Shown here one piece after another: positions 40,173 through 48,795 of a stretch of 64,000 bases of DNA. The position numbers and the translations under genes are program-made. Origin of the DNA: Paracoccus sp. N5. GTDB taxonomy: Bacteria; Pseudomonadota; Alphaproteobacteria; Rhodobacterales; Rhodobacteraceae. The DNA is taken from assembly GCF_000371965.1 (NCBI RefSeq), contig NZ_AQUO01000002.1:140001-204000 (forward strand). The letters are read 5' to 3'. Numbering within the stretch: position 1 is the first letter of the stretch; each line of letters starts with the position of its first letter. The notes under the pieces were generated by a model that ran no database searches, was not told where the DNA came from, and saw only the letters and a list, made by a program, of their open reading frames with translations.

Positions 40173-42929
40173 TCAGGCACCCGCACTGCGGGCGGAATAG
40201 CGCAGGACGGCCGAGGTGCGGTTCGCGGCGCCGAGCTTGCGGAACACGTTCTTCAGGTGCCATTTGATGGTGTTGTCGCTGACGCCAAGATGTTCGGCGA
40301 TGTCGGCATTGCTCAGCCCCCTTCCGACCAGTTCCATCAGTTCCTGCTCGCGCGCGGTCAGCGATTCGCAGGGGACGTCCTCTTCGGCAAGCGAGGAGGT
40401 TCGGTGCTCCTCGTCCAGATCCAGCGCGGTCAGGATGCGGGAAACGAATGCCCGGTCCTCACGGCGGGGGAAAAGCTCCATGCGCAGCGGTGCCTGCTGC
40501 AACAGCGCCGCGATGGCCGCGCGGTGACGCTGAAACGCCTGGACCATGCCGCGGTCCTGGGCTTGCCGCAGCGTCGAACCGAACTGGCGGCTGGCATCGG
40601 CCGGCCTGCCCTCGGCAAGCGAGATCGACATCTGGATCAGCTCCAGCCTGACCGCCCGCAGGATCCGGCCTCCGCGTTTCGCCTCGCGCAATTCGCGGCC
40701 GATCATCGCCGACGCGGCAGCGTTCTCGCCAGAGGTGTGCAGGAACTCGACCGAGGTCATCACGAGAAGATCGCGGAAACGCGGCAAGAGCTCGGCCGCG
40801 CCGGTGCGCAGCCTTGCCCGGTGCACGTCCAGATCAATTTCGTTTATCCAGGCCGCGGCCCGGTCGAGTTGGCCAAGCTGCACCAGTCGCCGGACGATGT
40901 GGCAGCGGAACATGACTGCGAGCCGCGGCGCGTAATTGCCGATGGGCAGTGAGAGGCGCTGAAAGACCGGATCACTTTCATCGCCGTTCCAGAAGGCCAA
41001 GGCAGTCTCGACGGCGCAGGCGCTGGAGCCGACGGTGCCGTGCCGGTCCATGCTGCGCAGGCCGCGCGCCAACATTTCGCGGGCGCGGTTCTGGTCGCCC
41101 ATCTCCAGGGCGCATTTGGAGCCGATGGCGCAGATGGTGTCGCACAGATCGGCATCCCGGCCCAGGCTCGCCTCGGTCCGGGCCAGCGTGCTCTCGATGA
41201 TTTCGCGGGCGCGGGGCAGATTGCCCTCGTAAAGCGAGACCGTCGCCAGGATCAGGTCGCACCATCCCGCCAGATAGGGCGAGCCGACCTCGCGCACGAT
41301 GGGCGCCGCCCGGCGCAGGCAATCGCGCGTCTCGGCGAACCGATAGGCGGTCAGGTGATGCACGGACAGGATCGACAGCACCCAGCCCAGGTCGAATGGT
41401 TCGCGTTCGATGTCCGAGGCGAGCCAGTTCATTGCATGCCTGCCCGCCGCCTGCATGTCATCGGCCAGGAAGGCCAGCGCGATGTGCAGATGCTCGATCC
41501 GGTGGCGGTGATAGGCATCCTCGCCTCCGGTCACCGCGAGCAGCCGCACGAGGCGGCGGCGCTGGTTGTCGGCCGAGACGAGGCGCAGCCGATAGGTCAG
41601 CGCATAGACATACCAGTATCTCGCCTCGAACCCCAGCGGCAGGTCGCGCGCGAGCAATTGCTCGACGATGTCGACGAAGACCCGCAGCTTGCCCAGGTCG
41701 CGCACCAGATGCGGCGCGACGCAATCCAGCGTCCGCACGATCACCGCCTGGTCCTGGCTGAGCAGGGCGGCGTCGACCGCTTCCTCCCATGCGCATTCGT
41801 TCAACGCCCAGTCCGCCATGCGGCGGTAGCATTCCTGCAGCCTGGCGGCGGGAATGCAGCGCGCCGCATCGGCAAGCAGGCGGTCGCGGAACAGGCTGTG
41901 AAAGCGGTATTTGCCGCCCAGGACGGACAGGGGGTGGATGAACATTCCGCGGCGCATGAGGGTTTGCAGATGCCGGGACGCATCGGCGAGCCCGGCGATC
42001 TCGCTGAGCTGTTCGGCGGAAAAGGCGGGAAACAGCGCCGCATGATGCAGGAAATCCAGCAGGTCGTCGGGCACCGCGCCGAGAACGTGGTGGTCGAACC
42101 AGTCGCGCAGGTCGGGAATGTCCCCGGACAGCTTCGCGATCAGCGCCGGATCGTTGCCGGCCTTGTCCAGCAGGATCGCGCAAAGCCGCAGGCCGGCGAC
42201 CCAGCCTTCGGTCTTGCTCAGCAGCATTTGCAGGGCTTCGGCGTCAAAGGTCTGGCCGCTGCTCGACAGCAGGGCCCGCGCCTCGTCCGCGGCAAGCGCA
42301 AGATCGCCGGATCCGTGTTCCCGCAGTTGGCCGCTCAGGCCGATTCCGGTGCGGTTGAAGTCCAGCCGGTGATTGGCGGTCAGGACGAAATGCACGCCCT
42401 GCGGCGCCAGTGCGAAGAAATCGTCCAGGAAGCCCGGCGCGAGACTGGCCGTGCAATGGTCGATATTGTCGATGCAGATCAGGAAAGGTTTCGGCACCTG
42501 CCGCAGGACATCGGCCAGCCGGCCCGCGCTTCCCCGCAGCCGTGCCTCTGGACCATCCGGCCCGCCCATGCGTGGTGTGAAGGCCGCGGCCTGTCGGGCC
42601 AGCTGCGTCAACAGCCCCTCGACATCCGGTGCATGTTCCTTCAGCCCGAGCCAAAGGCCGGCGTGGCCGCTCTGGATCCAGCAGCGGTAAAGCCGGGCGA
42701 CGGCGACGGTCTTTCCCCAGCCGTGCGGGGCCACGAGGGTCTCGACGGGGGCAAGCCCACAATCCCCCGTCAGGGCACGGCGGCAGAGATCGTGTATCAG
42801 CCGGGTGGTGACGACCTGGAAACAAAGAGGCGGCGGCGCGTCGGACAGATCATAAGGTCCGGGCGAAGGATAGGGAGCCTTCTCGCAGCCAGTCGAAAGG
42901 TTGGTCGCCATGGATATGCCGGTGTGCAT
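40173..42929 (-). CDS. large LuxR-family (MalT/LAL-type) ATP-dependent regulator
   Basis: 918 residues. N-terminal STAND-type ATPase: Walker A APHGWGKT (about residue 67) and a Walker B-like FLICIDNID; then a long helical, TPR-like region (about residues 390-830); and a C-terminal LuxR HTH (LTAREQELMELVGRGLSNAD, IAEHLGVSDNTIKWHLKNVF). This is the MalT/AlkS architecture, in which an inducer and ATP drive oligomerisation and activation. The ATG at 42929 has GGGGGGA just upstream. The position beside the activator-TetR operon suggests control of the dehydratase or the 43-62 kb catabolic genes. Confidence 0.88.
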   Translation of the reverse strand: MHTGISMATNLSTGCEKAPYPSPGPYDLSDAPPPLCFQVVTTRLIHDLCRRALTGDCGLAPVETLVAPHGWGKTVAVARLYRCWIQSGHAGLWLGLKEHAPDVEGLLTQLARQAAAFTPRMGGPDGPEARLRGSAGRLADVLRQVPKPFLICIDNIDHCTASLAPGFLDDFFALAPQGVHFVLTANHRLDFNRTGIGLSGQLREHGSGDLALAADEARALLSSSGQTFDAEALQMLLSKTEGWVAGLRLCAILLDKAGNDPALIAKLSGDIPDLRDWFDHHVLGAVPDDLLDFLHHAALFPAFSAEQLSEIAGLADASRHLQTLMRRGMFIHPLSVLGGKYRFHSLFRDRLLADAARCIPAARLQECYRRMADWALNECAWEEAVDAALLSQDQAVIVRTLDCVAPHLVRDLGKLRVFVDIVEQLLARDLPLGFEARYWYVYALTYRLRLVSADNQRRRLVRLLAVTGGEDAYHRHRIEHLHIALAFLADDMQAAGRHAMNWLASDIEREPFDLGWVLSILSVHHLTAYRFAETRDCLRRAAPIVREVGSPYLAGWCDLILATVSLYEGNLPRAREIIESTLARTEASLGRDADLCDTICAIGSKCALEMGDQNRAREMLARGLRSMDRHGTVGSSACAVETALAFWNGDESDPVFQRLSLPIGNYAPRLAVMFRCHIVRRLVQLGQLDRAAAWINEIDLDVHRARLRTGAAELLPRFRDLLVMTSVEFLHTSGENAAASAMIGRELREAKRGGRILRAVRLELIQMSISLAEGRPADASRQFGSTLRQAQDRGMVQAFQRHRAAIAALLQQAPLRMELFPRREDRAFVSRILTALDLDEEHRTSSLAEEDVPCESLTAREQELMELVGRGLSNADIAEHLGVSDNTIKWHLKNVFRKLGAANRTSAVLRYSARSAGA

Positions 42930-43144
42930 CTGTCCCCCCGCGCGCCATCAAGCCCCGGCTTCCTCCCCTGGCTCGGTTCCTGCCCGCCTTTCTCGTTCTG
43001 GTTGCCCGGCCGACGGCACAAGCCGATGCGGCAAGGAATCGAGATTATTGTAAACAAGCGAACTTGATTTGCCTATGGGAATTTCGCCACCCGTGACAAA
43101 GCGGGATGGATGGCGACAGGGGGTCCGATCAGAGGCAGGGCGGT
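42930..43144. promoter_or_regulatory. gap between regulator start and NUDIX gene end
   Basis: 215 bases upstream of the large LuxR-type gene. An AT-richer stretch at 43035-43075 could be its promoter. No repeat or RNA recognised. Confidence 0.3.
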
Positions 43145-43906
43145 TCAGATGTGCAGCGGCTCCAGCACGGGGCCATATCCGTCCGCATCGTGCAGGCGCA
43201 GGAATCGCGCGCCGCCATGCAGTTCGATCGCCGGTTCGACGACATGCGCCGGGCGCAGCGCGGCCGCCGCGACCGCATCGGCGATGCTGGTGGTCCTGGC
43301 CAGCAGCGACAGGTTCATGCGGGTCGGAAAGACGATGGTCCGCTCGCCCCGCGCCGCCAGTTCCAGCGCCGTGCCCGCGGCGATCCACTCGGCCGAGACC
43401 GTCTCGCGCCCGTCGGCCTGCGCCACCTGCTCGGCCGGGGCTTCGACCAGGTAGAAATAGGTGTCGAACCGCTTTGCGACGACGGGCGGGGTGCGCCAGC
43501 GCGCAAACAGCGACAGCGCCCGCAGGTCGGGCCGCAGCCCCTGGGCCTGAAGATAGCCCAGGAAACTGGCCTCGCCCCGATCCATGGCGCTGCGCAGCGC
43601 CTTCGTGCCTTCGGGATCCGCCGCATAGCCGTGGACGGCGGGCAGGATGCCGCATTCCTCGAAGGTTTCCCGGATGGCGCTGATGCGGGGGCCGCGTTCC
43701 GCCTCGGGGATGTCGTCCCAGCCCTGGGCCTGCCCGGCCCAGGCCGGATCGGTGTCCGAGGGCTCGACCTTGCCGCCGGGAAAGACCATCGCGCCCGAGA
43801 AATGGTCGATGGCATAGTTGCGCTTGACCATCAGGACCTCGACTGTCGGCGCTTCGCGCACCAGCATCATGGTCGAGGCGGTTCTCACGGGCAGGTCTTC
43901 CAGCAT
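43145..43906 (-). CDS. NUDIX hydrolase, NUDT19-like (probable CoA/acyl-CoA diphosphatase)
   Basis: 253 residues. The NUDIX box is split: GAMVFPGGKVEPSD, an insertion of about 20 residues, then PRISAIRETFEECGILP with the REXXEE metal ligands. This insertion and the FARWRTPPVVAKRFDTYFYL segment are typical of NUDT19/RP2-type enzymes that cleave CoA and acyl-CoA. It starts 27 bases after the stop of an acyl-CoA synthetase and runs in the same direction, so it may trim excess CoA or toxic acyl-CoA in this pathway. Confidence 0.82.
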   Translation of the reverse strand: MLEDLPVRTASTMMLVREAPTVEVLMVKRNYAIDHFSGAMVFPGGKVEPSDTDPAWAGQAQGWDDIPEAERGPRISAIRETFEECGILPAVHGYAADPEGTKALRSAMDRGEASFLGYLQAQGLRPDLRALSLFARWRTPPVVAKRFDTYFYLVEAPAEQVAQADGRETVSAEWIAAGTALELAARGERTIVFPTRMNLSLLARTTSIADAVAAAALRPAHVVEPAIELHGGARFLRLHDADGYGPVLEPLHI

Positions 43907-43933
43907 GGGCAGCTCCGTTGTTACAAGGTGAGG

Positions 43934-45493
43934 TCAGTTGATCTTGCGGTCGTGCCCTTGCCAATAGGGATCGCGCAGGAGGTTCTTGCGGATCTTGCCG
44001 ACCGGCGTCACCGGCAGGGCCTCCTGCCGGAACTCGACGCTGCGGGGGCATTTATAGCCGCCGATCAGCGCCTTGCAATGCGCGATCAGCTCGGCCTCGC
44101 TCAGCGATTGCCCGTCCTTCAGCACCACGACGGCATGGACGGATTCGCCCCATTTCTCGCTGGGAATGCCGACGACGGCTGCTTCCCTGACGGCGGGATG
44201 GGCATAGATCGCCCGCTCGACATCGACGGAATAGACGTTTTCGCCGCCGCTGACGATCATGTCCTTGATCCGGTCGGCGACATAGAGATAGCCGTCCGCG
44301 TCGAAATATCCCGCATCGCCCGAATGCATCCAGTCGTCCCTGAGCGTGGCGGCGCTGGCCTCGGGGTTGTTGTGATAATGCGTCATCACATTGTCGCCCC
44401 GGATCAGGATCTCGCCGGTTTCGCCGGGCGCGGCCTCCGATCCGTCGGGGCGGGTAATGCGGATGCGCATCCCCGGCACGGTCCGCCCGGCCGCCTTCAG
44501 GCGATGCGGTGCCTGCGCCAGCGCCTGCTGATGATCCTGCCAGCGAAAGGCGACGGCATAGCCCGCGGTTTCCGTCATGCCATAGATCTGGTGAAAGCCC
44601 CAGCCGGGCAGGGCATTCAGCGCGCCCTGCAGCACCGCCTCGGGCATGGGCGAGCCGCCATAGACGCAGGTGTGGATGCTGGTGAGGTCGTAATCGCCCA
44701 GACGGGGATGCAGCATCAGCATGTTGATCATCGTCGGCACCAGCACGATATTCGTCGCCCGATGGGTGGCGATCGCCTGCATGACCGGCTCGGGTTCGAA
44801 TTTCGGCAGGATGACATGGGTGCCGCCCGACAGGGTGACATACCAGGCCGGTCCCGCCCCCGACAGGTGGAACATGCCGCCGACATGCAGATGGGTCAGG
44901 TCCTCGCGCCGGGGCAGGGTGGCGAGAAACGCGACCGAGACCGCCATCACGTTGCGATGCGACAGCACCGCGCCCTTGGACTGCGAGGTCGTCCCCGAGG
45001 TGTAAAGCACGATATAGGGATCGTCGCCCCGCCGGTCGGCATCCGGCATCGGCGCGTGCCCGGCGATCAGATCCTCGGCCGAAAGCATGCCGGGCGGGGT
45101 CTGTTTCTCGCCGATATGGATCAGTTGCACGGCCCCGATGCCGTCGATCTGGGCGGCATGGTCCAGAAACTCGTCATCGACGAACAGGATCCTCGCCCCG
45201 GAATCCGCCAGCGCAAAGCCATTTTCGCGCGGCGACCAGCGGATGTTCAGAGGGGTGAAGACCCCCCCGCACCAGGGGATGGCGAAAAACAGCTCGAAAT
45301 ACCGGTCCGAATTCATCCCCAGGGCGGCCACGCATTCGCCGGGGCGGACCCCAAGGCCATGCAGCGCCGCGGCCAGCCGGGGGACGCGCGCCGCGACCTC
45401 GGACCAGCTGCGCTGCCGGTCGCGAAAGATGGTCGCGATGCGCTGCGGCTGTTCCAGCGCGGCATGCATGAGGATCTGGGTGACCTGCATCAT
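43934..45493 (-). CDS. AMP-forming acyl-CoA synthetase (long-chain/cyclohexanecarboxylate-type)
   Basis: 519 residues starting MMQVTQILMHAALEQPQRIA; an adjacent ATG at 45490 is equally likely. Motifs: LYTSGTTSQSKGAVLSHRNV, YGMTETAGYAVAF, MHSGDAGYFDADGYLYVADR, KDMIVSGGENVYSVDVERAI and the catalytic Lys in VTPVGKIRKNLL. It lies 21 bases after a Liv-type binding protein gene, suggesting that the imported compound is its substrate. Confidence 0.9.
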   Translation of the reverse strand: MMQVTQILMHAALEQPQRIATIFRDRQRSWSEVAARVPRLAAALHGLGVRPGECVAALGMNSDRYFELFFAIPWCGGVFTPLNIRWSPRENGFALADSGARILFVDDEFLDHAAQIDGIGAVQLIHIGEKQTPPGMLSAEDLIAGHAPMPDADRRGDDPYIVLYTSGTTSQSKGAVLSHRNVMAVSVAFLATLPRREDLTHLHVGGMFHLSGAGPAWYVTLSGGTHVILPKFEPEPVMQAIATHRATNIVLVPTMINMLMLHPRLGDYDLTSIHTCVYGGSPMPEAVLQGALNALPGWGFHQIYGMTETAGYAVAFRWQDHQQALAQAPHRLKAAGRTVPGMRIRITRPDGSEAAPGETGEILIRGDNVMTHYHNNPEASAATLRDDWMHSGDAGYFDADGYLYVADRIKDMIVSGGENVYSVDVERAIYAHPAVREAAVVGIPSEKWGESVHAVVVLKDGQSLSEAELIAHCKALIGGYKCPRSVEFRQEALPVTPVGKIRKNLLRDPYWQGHDRKIN

Positions 45494-45514
45494 TCCGTCC
45501 TTTCCGCGCTCGGA

Positions 45515-46714
45515 TTACTTGAGGGTGCAGTCGGGGCTGGGCGCGGGCATCGCCTCGTCGGCCGCCAGCACCCGTTCCAGCCGGTAGCCCATCGAGCCGT
45601 CGCCGTTCTTGACGACCTCGTTGACGGTCAGGGGGCGGACAAGCTGGTGATCCTGGGCGCGGACCTCGGTCGGGCCGAAGGTGGTCGCGACAACCGTGCC
45701 TTCCAGCGCCGAGACCAGCGGGCCGGCCTCGTCCGTGCCGGCGGCGCGCAAGCCGGCGGCGATCAGCTGGATGGCGTTGTATTGATCGGCGGCGACATAG
45801 TCAGGATCGCTGCCGAAGGCATCGCGATAGGCCTGGACGAATGCCTTGTTCTCGGGCGTGTCTATCTCGGGCGTCCAGCCCAGCAGCTGGATCACGCCCT
45901 CGACGCCCGCGCCCTGCGAGGGCAGCGTCGCCGGGGTGGCGAAACCGTTGCCGATCACCTGCTTGTACTTGCCGAACAGGCCGAAGCCCTGCTGCTGCAC
46001 GGCGAAATTGACCGCATCGGTGCCGAAGATCGCGACCATGGCGCCATCGGCGTCCGAGGATTTCATCGGGATGATGAAGCTGCCCATATCGGGCGTCCCC
46101 GCCGGAACGAAGATCGGCGGGTTCGAGCTCTTGCCGTGCCGCTCCAGCAGAGCGGCGAAGCTGGCCGCGGAATCGTGCCCGGCCGGATGGTCCGAGGCGA
46201 TGATGTCGAAGCGCGAGGCCGGAGAGGCGGCGACGACCGCCTCCATGCCGTTGTTGATCAGCGCGTCAGGGGTCGAGACGCGGAAATAATTGCGATGGCA
46301 GTTCTTGCCGTTCAGGATGTCGGTCTGCGAAAACGGGTCGAACAGCACGTAATCCGCCACCTTGGCGCGCGCCGCCAGGGCAATGGCCATCGCCGATCCG
46401 GTCATGCCGGTGATGATGCGGGCACCGTCCTGCTGGCGCAGGCGCACCGCGGCCGAAACCGCCGCCTCAGGCGTGCCGGCATGGGTGGCGATCTTCAGCT
46501 CCAGCGGCCGGCCGTCGATGCCGCCGCCCGCGTTGATCTGGTCCACGGCCAGCTTCAACGCATTGTTGCTGCGCTCGTAATAGGCGGCCATCGGGCCTGC
46601 GTCGATCAGCACGGCGCCGATGGTGATCTTGTCCTGGGCAAGGCCGGCGGTCGGCCCCATGGCCAGGCCCAGCAGCGCAAGGGCGGCCGCAGCAAGGTTT
46701 CGCTTCATGGACAT
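45515..46714 (-). CDS. Liv-type periplasmic binding protein without its own permease genes (first copy)
   Basis: 399 residues from the ATG at 46714 (GGGAGGAGA upstream; the longer frame is spurious). Signal peptide (AAAALALLGLAMGPTAGLAQ), then ITIGAVLIDAGPMAAYYERS and VDQINAGGGIDGRPLELKIA of the HAAT family. It is clearly related to the binding protein at 52645-53826: both end with a segment containing RAQDHQL(V/T)RP and PxPSPxCxxK/M. No livHMGF genes flank it. It may serve the importer at 34-37 kb or the TRAP-like permease at 50.6-52.4 kb. Confidence 0.87.
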   Translation of the reverse strand: MSMKRNLAAAALALLGLAMGPTAGLAQDKITIGAVLIDAGPMAAYYERSNNALKLAVDQINAGGGIDGRPLELKIATHAGTPEAAVSAAVRLRQQDGARIITGMTGSAMAIALAARAKVADYVLFDPFSQTDILNGKNCHRNYFRVSTPDALINNGMEAVVAASPASRFDIIASDHPAGHDSAASFAALLERHGKSSNPPIFVPAGTPDMGSFIIPMKSSDADGAMVAIFGTDAVNFAVQQQGFGLFGKYKQVIGNGFATPATLPSQGAGVEGVIQLLGWTPEIDTPENKAFVQAYRDAFGSDPDYVAADQYNAIQLIAAGLRAAGTDEAGPLVSALEGTVVATTFGPTEVRAQDHQLVRPLTVNEVVKNGDGSMGYRLERVLAADEAMPAPSPDCTLK

Positions 46715-46785
46715 CGTTTCTCCTCCCACTGGTTCAATCTGCATCGGCGGGCCCAAGGGCGCGCAGAAGCGGCAATTCGGAAATC

Positions 46786-47937
46786 TCAGGCGTTTTCCCG
46801 CAGGCGCTGGCGCGCGATGACCATCTTCATGATCTGGGCGGTGCCGTCGCCGATCTGGATGCCCAGCACGTCGCGCATGCGCTGCTGGTGGGGCAGGTCC
46901 TTGGACCAGCCGTAATGACCATGCGTCAGCAGGCATTGCTGGATCGCGTCGGTGGCGAATTTCGGTCCCATCCACTTGCACATCGCCGCCTCGGCGGTAT
47001 GGGGCAGGCCGGCGTCGCGCAGGCGCAGGGTCTGGATGCACAGCTGGCGGATCGCCTCGATCTGGCCCTCGTATTCCGCCAGCGGAAAGGTCACGCCTTG
47101 AAAGGCCGACAGCGGCTGGCCAAAGGCGCGGCGCTCCTGGATATAGCGCCAGGTTTCGTCCAGCGAGGCACGGGCGGCGCCGACGCTGACCAGCCCCAGC
47201 AGCGCGCGGGAATAGTCGAAGCCTTGCATGATCTTGGTGAAGCCCTTGCCCGGCTCTCCGATCAGGTGGTCGTCGGGAATGAACACGTCATCGAGATAAA
47301 GCGAGCCGCGCCCGAGGATATGGCTGCCCAGATCGTCGAAACGGGTCCGGGACAGGCCCTTGGCGCTGGTGTCCAGCAGGAAGGCGCTGATGCCATGGGC
47401 GCGCTCCTCGCGCGTGCCGGTGCGGGCAAAGATCAGGATCCCGTCGGCCTGGTCGCCCGTCGAGCACGAGGTTTTCTCGCCGTTCAGCAGCCAGCCGCCA
47501 TCCACCTTGTCCGCCCGCATGGTCAGGCTGGCCGCGTCCGAGCCGCCGCCCGGCTCGGTCAGCGCCACCGCGACGATGGCCTCGCCGGCGACGATGCGGG
47601 TCACCCAGTCCGCCGCGACATGGGCGGGCGCATGATCCGCGATGATCTTGCCCATCAGCGAGCCCATGATCGGCAGATAGCCGATGTTGAAATCGCCATA
47701 GCCCATTTCCTCGACGATGATGCCCGAGGCCTCCGAGCCGATGCCGAGCCCGCCGAACTCTTCGGGCAGTTCCGGGGCGATCAGCCCCAGCGCCCCCATC
47801 TCGCGCAGCAGGGCGCGATCCACGGTCTTTTCGGTCTTTTCCCGCTGCATGTAGAAGGGCAGCAGCTTCTCGCGCGAGAAGCGGCGGGCGGTATCGCGGA
47901 TCTGGTCATAGAGTTCGGACAGTTCGGTCGCGGTCAT
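46786..47937 (-). CDS. acyl-CoA dehydrogenase (AliB-like, second paralogue)
   Basis: 383 residues. ACAD signatures VAVALTEPGGGSDAASLTMR, LLNGEKTSCSTG and the C-terminal LLTHGHYGYSKDLPHQQRMR, GIQIGDGTAQIMKMVIARQR. Like the enzymes at 31506 and 56219 it has GYGDFN in the place where cyclohexanecarboxyl-CoA type enzymes carry an Asp base and lacks the YEGT Glu. It lies 71 bases upstream of the binding protein gene and follows an enoyl-CoA hydratase gene in the same direction. Confidence 0.9.
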   Translation of the reverse strand: MTATELSELYDQIRDTARRFSREKLLPFYMQREKTEKTVDRALLREMGALGLIAPELPEEFGGLGIGSEASGIIVEEMGYGDFNIGYLPIMGSLMGKIIADHAPAHVAADWVTRIVAGEAIVAVALTEPGGGSDAASLTMRADKVDGGWLLNGEKTSCSTGDQADGILIFARTGTREERAHGISAFLLDTSAKGLSRTRFDDLGSHILGRGSLYLDDVFIPDDHLIGEPGKGFTKIMQGFDYSRALLGLVSVGAARASLDETWRYIQERRAFGQPLSAFQGVTFPLAEYEGQIEAIRQLCIQTLRLRDAGLPHTAEAAMCKWMGPKFATDAIQQCLLTHGHYGWSKDLPHQQRMRDVLGIQIGDGTAQIMKMVIARQRLRENA

Positions 47938-48006
47938 TCAATCGGTCCTTGCAGGAATGTGTTTCGCGGCCCAGGAAGACCGCGCCACGTCTCGGGTCGC
48001 GGCCGC

Positions 48007-48795
48007 TCAGCGGCCCTGATAGGTGATCGGCTTGCGCTCGATCAGCGACTGCAAGGCGTTCCAGCAGTCATCCGTCCGGGCGCAGCGGGCGATGGCCTGG
48101 GCCTCGTCCTCGAGCTGCGTCTCGATCGAGCGGTCCATATAGGTCGCCATCAGGCGCTTCATCTCGCCATAGGTCCGGGTCGGGCCATCGGCCAGCTGGC
48201 GGGCCAGGGCGCGCGCCTCGTCCAGCAGGGCGTCGTCGGGCACGACGCGGTTGATCAGGCCGTTCTGGGCGGCGCGGGCGGCGTCCCAGGTCTCGTTCAG
48301 CAGGAAGAACTCGGTGGCGCGCCGGCTGCCGACGCGGCGGGGGATGAAATGCGTGCCCGCGCCATCGGCCACGAAGCCGATGCGGTTATAGGCGGCATAG
48401 AAACTGGCGCTTTCGCCCGCCAGCGCGAAATCGGCCGAGGCGGTCAGCGCGGTCGCGCCGCCGACGCAGAGCCCGTGCACCGCGACGATGACCGGCGCGT
48501 CGCCGCGGGTCAGCCGGACGATGGCGGAATGCAGCGTGGCGGTCGCCTCTTTCAACAGGCGCGGCAGCGCCTCGCGGTCGCGGCCCAGCCATTTGAAATC
48601 GGCGCCGACGCTGAAATACTTGCCCTCGGCCCGGATCAGGATGGCGCGCACCGCCGGGTCGCTGGTCAGGCGGCTGGCATGGTCGCAAAGCTCGGCGTTG
48701 AACAGCGCGTCGAAGGGATTGCCCTTCTCCGGGCGCGACAGCACGATCTCGGCAATCCCGTCGCTGAACGCGATGCGCGTGGCTTCATTGGTCAT
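48007..48795 (-). CDS. enoyl-CoA hydratase/isomerase family protein
   Basis: 262 residues from the ATG at 48795 (AAGGAGA 7 bases upstream). Crotonase signatures YFSVGADFKWLGRD (oxyanion hole), VIVAVHGLCVGGATALTASA and YNRIGFVADGAGTHFIPRRV. Both catalytic Glu of standard hydratases are missing (GGATAL, AAYNRIG), which is common in isomerases of the PaaG type. The start overlaps the synthetase stop by 11 bases, so it is coupled to it. Confidence 0.86.
   Translation of the reverse strand: MTNEATRIAFSDGIAEIVLSRPEKGNPFDALFNAELCDHASRLTSDPAVRAILIRAEGKYFSVGADFKWLGRDREALPRLLKEATATLHSAIVRLTRGDAPVIVAVHGLCVGGATALTASADFALAGESASFYAAYNRIGFVADGAGTHFIPRRVGSRRATEFFLLNETWDAARAAQNGLINRVVPDDALLDEARALARQLADGPTRTYGEMKRLMATYMDRSIETQLEDEAQAIARCARTDDCWNALQSLIERKPITYQGR

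Noticed and set aside
43106..46915. 1269-codon open frame on the plus strand
   Set aside because: It is antisense to the NUDIX, synthetase and binding protein genes, which have clear family motifs; its product is a His/Arg/Gln-rich low-complexity string typical of a shadow frame in GC-rich DNA.
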